A stretch of DNA of 64,000 nt from Metabacillus sp. FJAT-52054 (GCF_037201815.1 NZ_CP147407.1:3108723-3172722), one strand, 5' to 3'; positions 43,177-52,681 are shown, numbered from the stretch's first letter. Notes: generated by a model from the letters alone, not told the origin. Translations and numbers: made by a program.

Positions 43177-43276
43177 AATAGTCCCCCTACGCCATTCTAA
43201 AGTTCACTATTCTCCTATACCCAATTTCTTTCCTTAATCATCCATATTTCTTTTAGAATGGTAAGCAGAATCTTTT

Positions 43277-44149
43277 TCACTTCATATCCCCAGCCATAAA
43301 AATTAGTATTCCTGCAAATATTACGGCACTGCCGATTGCCTGAGTCAACATGATTTGTTCATTCAGCACATAATAGGCAAGGATGATCGCACCGGCAGGT
43401 TCAAATAAAATGGCGACGGAAATTGTGTTCGTACTAATCCATTTCAAAGCCCAGTTAAATAAAGAATGGCCAAGCAGATTAGGAAAAATGGCCAATAGCA
43501 AAAGCCACATCAGATTTTCGCCGCTTCCTGGGTCTAAACTATACGAAAATACTAAGCAATAAAGCAGCAAAGTCGCCGCGCTAATCCCGTAAACAAGAGT
43601 TGTATGTAAAATCAGCGAATGCCGCTTTCTTACTTCCTGTCCAAATAGAAGATAGGCAGTAACCATAAAACAGGCGGTTAACGCCAGCAAATCTCCTGCC
43701 AGTGCCCATCCGCTGATTTGCAGGTCCCCCCAGCTGATGATTAAGCTCCCGATTATGGCAATCGCCGCACTCCACACGGCTTGACGCGTTACCCGCTCAC
43801 CAAAAAGCAGGTAAGTTCCAGCAAATGCGAATAGCGGCTGAAGCGTAACGAGAACCACTGAACTTGCAACGGAGGTTAATTCGAGGGACTCAAACCATAA
43901 AATAAAATGAAAGGCCAGGAATATTCCTGCCATTGAAATGTAGAGCCAGTCTTTATTAGTCATTTCCTTGATGCCCGATCCCCTTGCTAACAGGAAAAAA
44001 GGCATCATTAGAAGGACTGAAAAGAACATTCTGTAAAAAGCCGTTACCGGCGGCGGAGTGGTGGTCAGCTTGACCATTACGGCAGAGGCCGAGACAGAGA
44101 GCACCCCAATAAATAGAGCGATATATGCATATGTTTTTTGTTTGTTCAC
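43277..44149 (-). CDS. EamA/DMT-family transporter
   Basis: A 290-residue membrane protein with ten predicted helices made of two EamA repeats (about 8-140 and 150-285). The first repeat has FYRMFFSVLLMMPFFLL. The second has HSLFNWALKWISTN and LFEPAGAIILAYYVLNE. Relatives export amino acids or other metabolites. The substrate cannot be read from sequence. Confidence 0.9.
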   Translation of the reverse strand: MNKQKTYAYIALFIGVLSVSASAVMVKLTTTPPPVTAFYRMFFSVLLMMPFFLLARGSGIKEMTNKDWLYISMAGIFLAFHFILWFESLELTSVASSVVLVTLQPLFAFAGTYLLFGERVTRQAVWSAAIAIIGSLIISWGDLQISGWALAGDLLALTACFMVTAYLLFGQEVRKRHSLILHTTLVYGISAATLLLYCLVFSYSLDPGSGENLMWLLLLAIFPNLLGHSLFNWALKWISTNTISVAILFEPAGAIILAYYVLNEQIMLTQAIGSAVIFAGILIFMAGDMK

Positions 44150-44271
44150 ATTAATCTCCTCACCCTACTAAACATCTGCAAAAAGGCGAGATTTGTAGAA
44201 GGATAGTTTTTAAAATATTCTGTTAATATTGTATAATGAAAGCGTTAACTCTAGCGATATGAGGAGGTCCT

Positions 44272-45891
44272 ATGAATTCTTTAAAGCAAGTGACAATCGG
44301 GAAAATGTTTCAGGAAACGGTTCAGGAGTTTGGAAGCCGTGAAGCTATTGTCTATTCTAAAGAAGAAATCCGTTATACCTATCAAGAATTCTACGAGGAA
44401 ACGGCAAAAATTGCAAAGGCTCTTATGGGAATCGGTATTAAAAAAGGAGACCATATCGCTGTTTGGGCAACCAACGTCCCTGAGTGGCTGCTTCTCCAAT
44501 TTGCTACAGCAAGGATGGGCGCGGTTCTTGTAACGGTTAATACGAGCTACCAGGTTCACGAACTTGAATATTTATTACAGCAATCCGATTCAGCTGCTTT
44601 ATTTTTAATAGACGGCTATAAAGGGACTTCCTATACAGAAATGATTCAGTCAATCAAAAGCCGAGCCAGCCATCCGCTAACGAAGCTGAAACACCAAATC
44701 TACATAGGCAGTGATTCATGTCCTGAAGGAATGACTGGCTGGAATAAATTTTTAATGCATGCAGCTGCAGTTTCAGATGCAGAACTGGAACAAAGAGAAA
44801 GCGAGCTTGATCAGCATGATGCCATTAATATGCAATACACTTCGGGAACGACAGGGTTTCCAAAAGGCGTTATGCTTACCCATCATAACATTGTCAATAA
44901 CGGTTATTTAATCGCAAGCTCGATGAAGCTGACACATAAGGACAGGCTTTGCATTCCCGTACCGTTCTTCCATTGTTTCGGCTGCGTATTGAGTACAATG
45001 GCTGCAGTTACAGTTGGGGCCTGCATGGTCCCGACAATAGAATTCAGCCCTGATCTCGTGCTCGAAACAGTGGAAAGGGAACAATGCACCGGCTTGCAGG
45101 GAGTTCCGACGATGTTTATTGCCGAACTTTCACTGGATTCTTTCCCATCTTATGATCTCTCCTCTCTCCGGACAGGTATTATGGCAGGCTCTCCTTGTCC
45201 GATCGAAGTGATGAAAAAAGTAATGGATCAGATGGGGATGAACGAAATTACGATTTGCTACGGTCAAACGGAGGCATCTCCTGTCATTACCCAAACAACT
45301 GTAGATGACTCTATTGAAAGAAAAGTAGAGACAGTCGGGAAACCTCATCCGCATGTTGAAGTTAAAATTATCAATCCTGCAACAGGAAATGAAATGCCTT
45401 CAAATGAACAGGGAGAACTGTGTACGAGAGGCTATCACGTTATGAAGGGTTATTATAAAATGCCCGAAGCGACAAGTGAAGCAATCGATGCTGACGGGTG
45501 GCTGCATACAGGTGATCTCGCTTCAATGGACGAAGAAGGCTACGTTAAAATTACAGGCCGCCTCAAGGATATGATTATCAGAGGCGGTGAGAATATTTAT
45601 CCCAGGGAGATCGAAGAGTTTTTATACCGGCACCCTGATATTGTAGATGTACAGGTTATTGGAGTGCCCGATGAAAAATACGGAGAACGAACGGCTGCCT
45701 GCATCCGAGTCAGAGAGGGAGCCAACCTGACGATGCAGCATATTAAAGAATACTGTGAAGGGCAAATCGCTTTTTATAAAATTCCGGAATACTGCTTTTT
45801 CATGGATGAGTATCCAATGACAGCATCTGGGAAAATACAGAAATTCAAGCTGCGGGAACAGGCACTGGACTGGATTAAAGAGAGAGTTTAA
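44272..45891 (+). CDS. AMP-dependent acyl-CoA synthetase (YngI-like)
   Basis: A 539-residue ANL-superfamily ligase that would adenylate a fatty or related acid and make its CoA thioester. Motifs are YTSGTTGFPKGVMLTHHN near residue 190, YGQTEASPV near 330, GWLHTGDLA near 415, GRLKDMIIRGGENIYP near 430 and the catalytic Lys in TASGKIQKFKLRE. Overall likeness is to YngI and medium-chain acyl-CoA synthetases. GAGGAGG precedes the ATG. Confidence 0.9.
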   Translation: MNSLKQVTIGKMFQETVQEFGSREAIVYSKEEIRYTYQEFYEETAKIAKALMGIGIKKGDHIAVWATNVPEWLLLQFATARMGAVLVTVNTSYQVHELEYLLQQSDSAALFLIDGYKGTSYTEMIQSIKSRASHPLTKLKHQIYIGSDSCPEGMTGWNKFLMHAAAVSDAELEQRESELDQHDAINMQYTSGTTGFPKGVMLTHHNIVNNGYLIASSMKLTHKDRLCIPVPFFHCFGCVLSTMAAVTVGACMVPTIEFSPDLVLETVEREQCTGLQGVPTMFIAELSLDSFPSYDLSSLRTGIMAGSPCPIEVMKKVMDQMGMNEITICYGQTEASPVITQTTVDDSIERKVETVGKPHPHVEVKIINPATGNEMPSNEQGELCTRGYHVMKGYYKMPEATSEAIDADGWLHTGDLASMDEEGYVKITGRLKDMIIRGGENIYPREIEEFLYRHPDIVDVQVIGVPDEKYGERTAACIRVREGANLTMQHIKEYCEGQIAFYKIPEYCFFMDEYPMTASGKIQKFKLREQALDWIKERV

Positions 45892-45958
45892 GTGGAGTGT
45901 ATGAAGGGACTTCCATCAGTGGTTTTGATATGATGAACGTGAAGAGGAGGAATCGGCT

Positions 45959-46453
45959 ATGTATGAACACATGAAAAAAGTGCGAGAAGAATTGCTTAAC
46001 ACACTCAATGAACTATCAAATGAGGAGTTTAATGAAAAGCCTTCAACTGATGAATGGAGCGTTGGGCAGGTTGTAGACCACCTTCAAAAAATGGAGAAAG
46101 TCGTACTGGAAAGCCTTAAAAAATCCATCCATCATGCAGAGGATAAAACGGTTGAAGAAAAACAGCTTGAAATTGTGACCGACCGGTCCCGCAAGGTTCC
46201 CGCACCTGACTATGTGGTGCCGAGTCCTGTACCGATTGACCGGATTAAGGTAATAACTGCACTCGAAGAAGCCAGACGAGATCTTATAAATTTCACTGAG
46301 CTGCTTGCAAAAGATTTCGATCTTACTTCAAGAGCTCTAAAACACCCTGTCTTAGGAGAACTATCCATTAAACAATGGGTTGAATTTGTGGGGTACCATG
46401 AGGAGCGCCATCTTCTCCAGATTAAAGAAGCAAAAGAAAAAATTGGTGCTTAA
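45959..46453 (+). CDS. DinB-superfamily protein (YuaE-like)
   Basis: A 164-residue four-helix DinB_2/YfiT-type protein. The three metal-ligand histidines expected in the fold are present in VVDHLQKME (about 40-48) and YHEERHLLQI near residue 145. Members bind divalent metal and some act as thiol S-transferases, but the substrate is unknown. It resembles B. subtilis YuaE, which lies close to thiT (yuaJ) there as well. GAGGAGG precedes the ATG. Confidence 0.83.
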   Translation: MYEHMKKVREELLNTLNELSNEEFNEKPSTDEWSVGQVVDHLQKMEKVVLESLKKSIHHAEDKTVEEKQLEIVTDRSRKVPAPDYVVPSPVPIDRIKVITALEEARRDLINFTELLAKDFDLTSRALKHPVLGELSIKQWVEFVGYHEERHLLQIKEAKEKIGA

Positions 46454-46461
46454 CCAGCGTT

Positions 46462-46501
46462 CGGCAGCCGGCCTTCCTCAGCCCGGCTGCTTATTATTTT
46501 T
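46462..46501. terminator. Bidirectional terminator
   Basis: GCAGCCGG and CCGGCTGC arms around an 11-base loop, then TTATTATTTTT. Confidence 0.82.
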
Positions 46502-46835
46502 GGATAAGTTTCACGTCGCCTGTTACACGGTCGACTGAATACGTAACATCTTCATTTCCTGACGCAGTCGTGCCGTCTTCAAACCAGGAGGCACTGCAAA
46601 TGTATTCATTCTTTGTTTCAACGAGGAATTTAGCTCCAGCTTCCCCTTTTCCGCTCCGTTCGAGAAAATCTACAACTAGAAGAAGCGCTTCATCCTTCGT
46701 CACTTCCTGATCAGCCAGTACTTCATGCTGGATAGGTGATTTGAACCCGGCCGCATTAATTAATTCATCACCGAAAAATTCGTAAATCAAAAACAGAGCC
46801 AGCCCTAATCCGAGCACTGCCTGCGCCACTTTCAT
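46494..46835 (-). CDS. Membrane-anchored protein of unknown function
   Basis: 113 residues. An N-terminal hydrophobic segment (about 5-20, VLGLGLALFLIYEFF) anchors the protein. The rest faces outward and includes ASWFEDGTTASGNEDVTYSVDRVTGDVKLIQK. That end is like small PepSY- or YpeB-type strands, without a firm match. No family was recognised. The start follows AGGCGGGAGGCAATCAGC. Confidence 0.65.
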   Translation of the reverse strand: MKVAQAVLGLGLALFLIYEFFGDELINAAGFKSPIQHEVLADQEVTKDEALLLVVDFLERSGKGEAGAKFLVETKNEYICSASWFEDGTTASGNEDVTYSVDRVTGDVKLIQK

Positions 46836-46986
46836 GCTGATTGCCTCCCGCCTTTCTATCTAATAGTATTATCGGTTCAATTCGCTTCTGGATAAAGTGA
46901 CTTTATGTAAATTGATTGTAAATATTAGGCCTTTTTACACTTTTTATCTATTTACAAAATTATTTTTAAATAATCATAAAACAATA

Positions 46987-47014
46987 TTGACTTTTTTCGA
47001 AAAATCGTTATGAT
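46987..47014 (+). promoter_or_regulatory. Promoter of tRNA-Ala
   Basis: TTGACT (46987-46992), 16-bp spacer, TATGAT (47009-47014), 32 bp before the tRNA gene. Confidence 0.75.
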
Positions 47015-47046
47015 TTATATTATGCGCTAACGCATAAAAATATTAC

Positions 47047-47119
47047 GGGGGCTTAGCTCAGCTGGGAGAGCGTTTGGCTGGCAGCCAAAAGGTCAGCGGT
47101 TCGATCCCGCTAGTCTCCA
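47047..47119 (+). tRNA. tRNA-Ala (GGC)
   Basis: 73 nt. Acceptor GGGGGCT/AGTCTCC with G-T pairs, anticodon loop CTGGCAG, discriminator A, CCA not encoded. A single tRNA unit with its own promoter and terminator. Confidence 0.95.
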
Positions 47120-47122
47120 TCT

Positions 47123-47156
47123 AAAAACACCCTTGCGGATGCAAGGGTGTTTTCTT
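47123..47156. terminator. Terminator of tRNA-Ala
   Basis: AACACCCTTGC, loop GGAT, GCAAGGGTGTT, then T residues. It also faces the convergent L,D-transpeptidase gene. Confidence 0.9.
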
Positions 47157-47214
47157 GTTTTCAGACATATTACGGCATTTCGCTCATCAAATGGTTAGAA
47201 ACCACTTTTGCACC

Positions 47215-48225
47215 TTATTTTAAAATGGCTTTTTTCTTTGCCGGTCCCACTCCCCCATCAGTTGTGAGACGGCTGGCCTTTTGAAGGGCGATAACGGCTT
47301 TTTCAGTGTTTGCGCCGAATATTCCATCAGTACCCCTTGTGTTGTATCCACGTGCAGTCAGTCTTTGCTGCAGCTCTTTTACTGCAGAGCCCTTGCTGCC
47401 TTTTCTTAGTGTTCCGCTGTTCGCAAGGGTAGTCCCGGGCTGCGAACTTGATCCATTTAGTGCACTCCATGTTTTGGGCCCAACAATTCCGTCTGCAGTA
47501 AGCCTCTTGCTCTTTTGGAAAGCACGAACAGCTTTATCTGTAGCAGGACCAAAAACACCGTCAATGCCCCCTGTGTTGAATCCAAGCTTTGTTAATTTGC
47601 GCTGAAGATCTGCTACTGCATCTCCTCTGCTTCCTATTTTAAGCGTATCTCCGGTAGTTCCGGTATTCCCGCCTGGCTTAACGTTGTATCCATAAGATTT
47701 GGCTATCGCATCAAAGGATTTCCCTGAGCTTGTAATAATTACGACTGTATTGATTGGCACTTGACTATACAGCCATTCAACTTCATTATCATACATCCTG
47801 ACACAGCCGCTGCTGACATATCCTCCAATTGAGCCTGGATTATTGTTACCGTGTATTCCATAAGTGGAACCGGATGTTCCTCGTGCATTAAACCCCATCC
47901 ACCGATTACCAAGCGGGTTTCTTGGATCCCCTCCTGGAATATTTCCTTTATAATAAGGTCTGTTTATGATTTTCTGAACAATTTTGAATTTCCCTTCAGG
48001 TGTAAGGGACTGGCTTCTCCCTGTTCCTACTTTGAACACCCGTTTCAGCTTGCTGTCTTCGTAATAAGCAAGCTTGTTTGACGACTTATTTATGATGATA
48101 AACTTGGTTGCTGCTGCAGATGCACCCGGTATACCTGCCCAAAAGAACAGAAGAAATACACTGCAAAACACAATAAGCCATTTCTTTAGCAAAAACCTCA
48201 ACCCCCGGTTCAATTTTTTAAACAT
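47215..48225 (-). CDS. L,D-transpeptidase with two peptidoglycan-binding domains
   Basis: A 336-residue cell-wall enzyme. A long N-terminal segment with a membrane helix (about 15-36) is followed by a YkuD catalytic domain (about 40-165). It has His125 in YGIHGNNNPGSIGG and the nucleophile Cys141 in SSGCVRM. Two PG_binding_1 domains (about 195-250 and 275-335) each carry a GxxGxxVxxLQxxL repeat. It would make 3-3 crosslinks or attach to peptidoglycan. The last domain is slightly diverged (GVGPAKKKAI). Confidence 0.92.
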   Translation of the reverse strand: MFKKLNRGLRFLLKKWLIVFCSVFLLFFWAGIPGASAAATKFIIINKSSNKLAYYEDSKLKRVFKVGTGRSQSLTPEGKFKIVQKIINRPYYKGNIPGGDPRNPLGNRWMGFNARGTSGSTYGIHGNNNPGSIGGYVSSGCVRMYDNEVEWLYSQVPINTVVIITSSGKSFDAIAKSYGYNVKPGGNTGTTGDTLKIGSRGDAVADLQRKLTKLGFNTGGIDGVFGPATDKAVRAFQKSKRLTADGIVGPKTWSALNGSSSQPGTTLANSGTLRKGSKGSAVKELQQRLTARGYNTRGTDGIFGANTEKAVIALQKASRLTTDGGVGPAKKKAILK

Positions 48226-48537
48226 TTATATCTATGCGCGGGCTGAGCAGAGAAGTTCCAATTTTACCAATTTAATATATGAAATGGTAAAAAACAGATA
48301 ATCCGGGGAATATCCTGTCGTTATTTCTATAATCATGATTTTTCGCATTAGATTTTGCTGAGAATTGAAGATAAATTTACCCCTGAATGGAGGAGGAAAA
48401 CAGCGGTTTTTCTCAAAATAATAAGAATAGCTTTTGTGTAATGAAAAAGTGCTGGACTCCTGGAGGAACTGGATGATAAAAAGCCTGTGAAGAACAGAGT
48501 TGATCAGCGCGAAAAACTTAAAAAGGTGGTTAATGAC
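48226..48537. other. Region between L,D-transpeptidase and small gene
   Basis: About 310 bp. A five-codon frame starting at ATG 48473 behind GGAGGA might be a short leader or an artefact. No other gene or clear structure was seen. Confidence 0.35.
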
Positions 48538-48723
48538 ATGATTCAGGAATTTACTTTACAGCAGCTTGCAGAAGGTCTGCCAAAATCAGTATTGAATGCT
48601 TCGGATAGAGATTTAGAAGGTTTCCAAAAAATTATTGAAGAAACGATTAAGCTTAGGGAAGGGCATAAAAACTTGCAAAAGATGATAAAAAGCTATTCCA
48701 CTTCTGTAATCCAGCGATCTTAA
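48538..48723 (+). CDS. Small protein of unknown function
   Basis: 61 residues starting MIQEFTLQQLAEGLPKS. It is helical and charged, with no membrane segment and no recognised family. ATG 48538 is chosen because AAGGTGG lies eight bases upstream. A longer in-frame form from GTG 48487 (78 residues) is possible but lacks a well-spaced ribosome site. A terminator follows directly. Confidence 0.6.
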   Translation: MIQEFTLQQLAEGLPKSVLNASDRDLEGFQKIIEETIKLREGHKNLQKMIKSYSTSVIQRS

Positions 48724-48736
48724 GTCTGCAAGTATC

Positions 48737-48760
48737 GGCCTTTTCATAAGGCTTTTTTCT
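48737..48760 (+). terminator. Terminator of the small gene
   Basis: GCCTT, loop TTCAT, AAGGC, then six T. The stem is short. Confidence 0.7.
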
Positions 48761-48893
48761 TTTTACTCAAACTTTACTAGCTTTTCATTTTCTTACTGAA
48801 TTTTCTATATATTGGAAAATACTTCGTGCTAACCCTCCCTAATTCCTATATAAATGAATTATAGATAGAAAAATAATAGAAGGGGGCAATGAC

Positions 48894-51287
48894 ATGCAAG
48901 CAAATACTCCGTTGGAGATAAAGAAAAAGCGTCCGTTAAGAAAATGGCTTCTCATAAGCCTTTCTGTTTTTACCCTGCTGCTTATTTCAGGCGTTATTTT
49001 TGTAAACGTTTACACTAATAGAAGTCTGCCAAAGCTGTCCGGAGAAACAGTCATTGCAGGACTTACACAGGAAACGGTGGTTACTAGAGATCAGGAGGGT
49101 GTGCCTCATATAAAAGCGGGCAGTGAAAAAGACCTGTATATGGCTCAAGGATACATCCAGGCTCAGGACCGGCTTTTCCAAATGGATTTGAGCCGAAGAC
49201 AAGCCTCTGGTATGCTGAGCGAAGTAGTTGGAGAGGCCACCATAGACCGTGATAAATTTTTCAGAACGCTTGGGTTAAGGCGGGCAGCACAGGCGTCCCT
49301 ATCGGCTTATGATCAAGAGTCTCTTCAAGTTCTCCAATGGTTTGCAGATGGGGTCAATGCGCATATAAAGGAGGCAAAAAAAGAGGGAAAACTTCCATTG
49401 GAGTTTACTCTGCTTGGATACGAGCCTTCCAAGTGGACCCCACTTGACTCCCTTACAATCGGAAAATATATGGCGTTTGATTTAGGCGGGCATTGGCAGG
49501 GACAGGCGTTTCGTTATTGGGCGATGGATCATCTTTCAAAAGAAGAAGCACTTGAGCTTTTTCCAAGTTATCCAAAGGATGCTCCTGCTATCCTCTCAAG
49601 CTATAAAAATATAAAGCTCGATATTCAGGATACGTTTGCAAGTGCCGTCATTCCACGCGAATTTAACGGAAGCAACAACTGGGTTGTGAGCGGCAAGAAA
49701 ACCGTTACAGGCAAGCCTCTTTTAGCTGATGATCCTCATCTCGGGCTGGCCACGCCATCCATCTGGTATCAGATGCACCTCACCTCTCCATCCCAGAATG
49801 TGAGCGGGGTCATTTTTGCAGGTGTTCCCGGGATCATTCTCGGACATAACGAGAAAATTGCATGGGGTGTAACAAATACGGGTCCCGACGTACAGGATCT
49901 GTACATTGAGAAACGCAGTCCGCAAGATGATTCAAAGTTCCTCCATAACGGAAAATGGGAACAGGCGAAGATAATAAAAGAACCCATTGCTGTTAAAGGC
50001 AAAAAAACCATTCCCTATGAAGTGACAGAAACGAGGCATGGTCCTGTCATTTCCGAGTTTTCATTAGATCAGAAAAAAGATACGGTTCTTGCGATGAAAT
50101 GGACCGCGTTGATGCCAAGCACAGAACTGCAGGCTGTTCTTAACATGAACCGTGCTCAAAACTGGAATGAATTCGAAAAGGCATTGGAAGAATTCCACGT
50201 TCCAACTCAAAATTTCGTTTTTGCCGGCCAGGATGGAACAATCGCTTACAAAGCAAACGGGAAAATTCCAATCCGCAAAAATGGGGACGGACTGCTTCCT
50301 GTTCCAGGCTGGACAGATGATTATGAATGGTCCGGTTTCATTCCATGGAATCAGCTCCCGCGAAGCGTGAATCCGGAAGAAGGCTTTCTGGCAACTGCCA
50401 ATAACAAAGTCATAGATGACCGTTATCCATACCATATCAGTCATCACTGGGCACAGCCATATCGGTATATGAGGATTGAGGAGTTTTTAACTAGCAAAGA
50501 TAAGGTGACTGTAAATGACATGAAGAAACTTCAGATGGATCAAAAGGATCTTTATGCAAGAGAATTTGTTCCTTCATTCCTTAAAGCACTCAAAGAACAA
50601 AAACTCACATCACAGGAAAAAGGAGCCCTCTCCCTTCTTGAGAACTGGAATTACGAGGATAACCCTGAATACGGTGCCCCACTCATCTTCCATTTATGGA
50701 TGAAAGAACTTCCAAGGGTTCTGTTTGCGGATAAAATCCCTGAGAAAATGGAGGAACTATTTGAGGGGAAACAGCAGGCGGTCGATGAATTACTGCGAAA
50801 AGCATTAGACGGAGAAAAATCGGTTTGGATTGAAGAAAAAGGAGGAATCCAAAACGTTCTGCACTCCTCATTGAAGAGCGTCCTTGCTGCCATTCAAGAT
50901 CAATACGGCAAAGATCCAAAAGCATGGAAGTGGGGGGACTATCATCAGGTTTATTTCGCCCACCCGCTCTCCTCTGCTTCACCTGTACTCGAGTGGGTTT
51001 TCAACAGGCAAAAGCCCCTCCCTGTCGGAGGCAGCCAGGTGACGGTTCAAGCCGCTGCTTATGAAGAAAATGGAGTAGTTGATCATGGTGCTCCATGGCG
51101 TTTCGTAGCTGACCTTTCTGATTTGTCAAAGGCTTATCACAATAACAGTCCCGGGCAGTCCGGGCATTTTAGGAGCGAATGGTACAGCAATCAGCTAAAA
51201 AACTGGGTAGAAGGAACATATCATGAAACCTCGCTGACCAGTTACGGTTCAAAAAAAGATGTACTGAAACTGGAACCGGGAAAGTAA
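48894..51287 (+). CDS. Penicillin acylase family (Ntn hydrolase) protein
   Basis: A 797-residue precursor that should cut itself into small and large chains. An N-terminal membrane helix (about 18-38) suggests it is exported and anchored. The new N-terminal nucleophile is Ser260 in NGSNNWVVSG. DDPHLGLATPSIWY follows, and the pocket Asn/His residues lie later (WGVTNTGPDVQDLY, TRHGPVIS). Relatives hydrolyse penicillin side chains, acyl-homoserine lactones or other N-acyl compounds. The substrate cannot be told from the sequence. Confidence 0.92.
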   Translation: MQANTPLEIKKKRPLRKWLLISLSVFTLLLISGVIFVNVYTNRSLPKLSGETVIAGLTQETVVTRDQEGVPHIKAGSEKDLYMAQGYIQAQDRLFQMDLSRRQASGMLSEVVGEATIDRDKFFRTLGLRRAAQASLSAYDQESLQVLQWFADGVNAHIKEAKKEGKLPLEFTLLGYEPSKWTPLDSLTIGKYMAFDLGGHWQGQAFRYWAMDHLSKEEALELFPSYPKDAPAILSSYKNIKLDIQDTFASAVIPREFNGSNNWVVSGKKTVTGKPLLADDPHLGLATPSIWYQMHLTSPSQNVSGVIFAGVPGIILGHNEKIAWGVTNTGPDVQDLYIEKRSPQDDSKFLHNGKWEQAKIIKEPIAVKGKKTIPYEVTETRHGPVISEFSLDQKKDTVLAMKWTALMPSTELQAVLNMNRAQNWNEFEKALEEFHVPTQNFVFAGQDGTIAYKANGKIPIRKNGDGLLPVPGWTDDYEWSGFIPWNQLPRSVNPEEGFLATANNKVIDDRYPYHISHHWAQPYRYMRIEEFLTSKDKVTVNDMKKLQMDQKDLYAREFVPSFLKALKEQKLTSQEKGALSLLENWNYEDNPEYGAPLIFHLWMKELPRVLFADKIPEKMEELFEGKQQAVDELLRKALDGEKSVWIEEKGGIQNVLHSSLKSVLAAIQDQYGKDPKAWKWGDYHQVYFAHPLSSASPVLEWVFNRQKPLPVGGSQVTVQAAAYEENGVVDHGAPWRFVADLSDLSKAYHNNSPGQSGHFRSEWYSNQLKNWVEGTYHETSLTSYGSKKDVLKLEPGK

Positions 51288-51297
51288 TTAGATGGTG

Positions 51298-51332
51298 TCA
51301 TGCATCCTGAAAAAGAGATGCATGACTTTTTT
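51298..51332 (+). terminator. Terminator of the acylase gene
   Basis: GTCATGCATC and GATGCATGAC, followed by six T. Confidence 0.88.
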
Positions 51333-51391
51333 AAAATCAGCCTATAAACCCAATCTCAAAAAGAATACCCAACTATTCTCCTAAAATCATA

Positions 51392-51440
51392 TTGACATTG
51401 AAATTCATTCTCACTATTATATAAATGAGAATGAATTTCA
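51392..51440 (+). promoter_or_regulatory. Promoter with two Fur-like boxes before the iron permease
   Basis: TTGACA (51392-51397), 17-bp spacer, TATTAT (51415-51420). Two 15-bp boxes, TGAAATTCATTCTCA (51399-51413) and TGAGAATGAATTTCA (51426-51440), are exact reverse complements of each other. Each is close to the 7-1-7 Fur half-site motif TGATAATnATTATCA. They cover the spacer and the transcription start. Confidence 0.8.
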
Positions 51441-51465
51441 TTATAAATTACGGGGGATGGCATAT

Positions 51466-52179
51466 ATGTGGTCGAGTTTATTTCTTGCATTACGCGAAGG
51501 GCTGGAATCAGCACTCATTATCGGAATTATTTTAATACATACAACCAGAATTAATCGGCACGATCTTAAATCATCCGTCTACCTTGGAGCAGGTATCGGA
51601 TTGATTGTCAGCATAATCGGCGGACTGATCGTTTTTTCCGGCGCTCAGGAGATGGAAGGCACTTCTGAAGAACTGTTCGAAGGAATCATGATGCTGGCAG
51701 CGTCCGGACTCATCGCTTACTTTATTTTATGGCTGCACCGGAACAGCGATGTAAGTAATTCGGTTACGTCTAAAGTTTCTTCCAATGCATCAAAAATCAG
51801 TTTGTTTATTTTGGCTTTTCTTTCCGTATTCAGAGAGGGCCTCGAACTGATGATCTTTAATCTTACCCAGATCTCACATCACGCAGGATTGATTGCTGCA
51901 GGAAATATCCTAGGGATTGTTCTTGCTGTGGCCACCACGATCGTACTATTTAAAACAGCGGTGAAACTGAACTTATCTGTTCTATTCAAAGTACTCGGTG
52001 TTGTTCTGATTTTCCTTGGAGCCGAAATGTTTGGAGAAAGCCTTTTGAAATTTTATGAGGACGGCGGAGAATTATTGGAGAAAGCAGGCTTTGCCCTATT
52101 TATGCTTCCTTCTCTTTACATCCTTTTGAAGGATGATATAAAAAGAATGAGAGTAACCCGCAAGCAGGCGGACGTGTGA
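51466..52179 (+). CDS. FTR1-family iron permease (EfeU-like)
   Basis: High-affinity iron permease of the oxidase-dependent Ftr1/EfeU family, 237 residues, about seven helices. The two REGLE iron-binding motifs are present: ALREGLESALI near the N terminus and FREGLELMIF near residue 125. ATG 51466 lies ten bases after GGGGG. The ATG at 51457 is too close to it. EfeO and EfeB partners are not beside it. Iron repression is inferred from the Fur-like boxes. Confidence 0.9.
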   Translation: MWSSLFLALREGLESALIIGIILIHTTRINRHDLKSSVYLGAGIGLIVSIIGGLIVFSGAQEMEGTSEELFEGIMMLAASGLIAYFILWLHRNSDVSNSVTSKVSSNASKISLFILAFLSVFREGLELMIFNLTQISHHAGLIAAGNILGIVLAVATTIVLFKTAVKLNLSVLFKVLGVVLIFLGAEMFGESLLKFYEDGGELLEKAGFALFMLPSLYILLKDDIKRMRVTRKQADV

Positions 52180-52212
52180 AATAAAAAACCACCAAACACA
52201 GATCGTTATTGA

Positions 52213-52245
52213 AAAACAGCCGGGTCCCCCCGGCTGTTTTCTTTC
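52213..52245. terminator. Bidirectional terminator, iron permease / VOC protein
   Basis: AACAGCCGGG and CCGGCTGTT arms, then TTTCTTT. Confidence 0.85.
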
Positions 52246-52247
52246 GT

Positions 52248-52631
52248 TTAGCAATTAGCAATCATGATTACATTTCCGTCAGGATCCTGTATATTGAACC
52301 ATGCTGTTTCTCCCGCCCATTCCAGTTCTCTTACAATCTTAATTTCTTTGTTTTTCACAAAAGCATAAGCCTCCTCTATTTCAGGAGCATAAAGATTGAA
52401 AATCGGGTTCCCGCTGATGCTTTCTTTAAATTGAGCATCAAAGCTGTGATCATCCAAGGTGAGAGAGGTTGTTCCATTGATAGGGATGTTGCAGACTGGC
52501 GAATGAATCTTGTCCAAATCTGCTTCCTGCCCGAGCAGGTCAAAATACCATGCTACAGATGCCTTTAAATTCTTCACATGAACAAATACACCATTCATTT
52601 GATTCTTAATTGGGACTGCCGCAGCTTTCAT
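52248..52631 (-). CDS. VOC (glyoxalase/bleomycin-resistance-like) protein
   Basis: A 127-residue vicinal-oxygen-chelate fold protein with two beta-alpha-beta-beta-beta modules. Typical phrases are VFVHVKNLKASVAWYFDLLG at the start and WFNIQDPDGNVIMI at the end, which bears the metal-site Glu/Asp region. ATG 52631 follows GGGGAGG with nine bases between. The longer GTG form would contain that site. Function is unknown. Confidence 0.85.
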   Translation of the reverse strand: MKAAAVPIKNQMNGVFVHVKNLKASVAWYFDLLGQEADLDKIHSPVCNIPINGTTSLTLDDHSFDAQFKESISGNPIFNLYAPEIEEAYAFVKNKEIKIVRELEWAGETAWFNIQDPDGNVIMIANC

Positions 52632-52681
52632 TTTTATCATCCTCCCCACATTTTAGTACCATTTTATCCCTTTATTTTACC

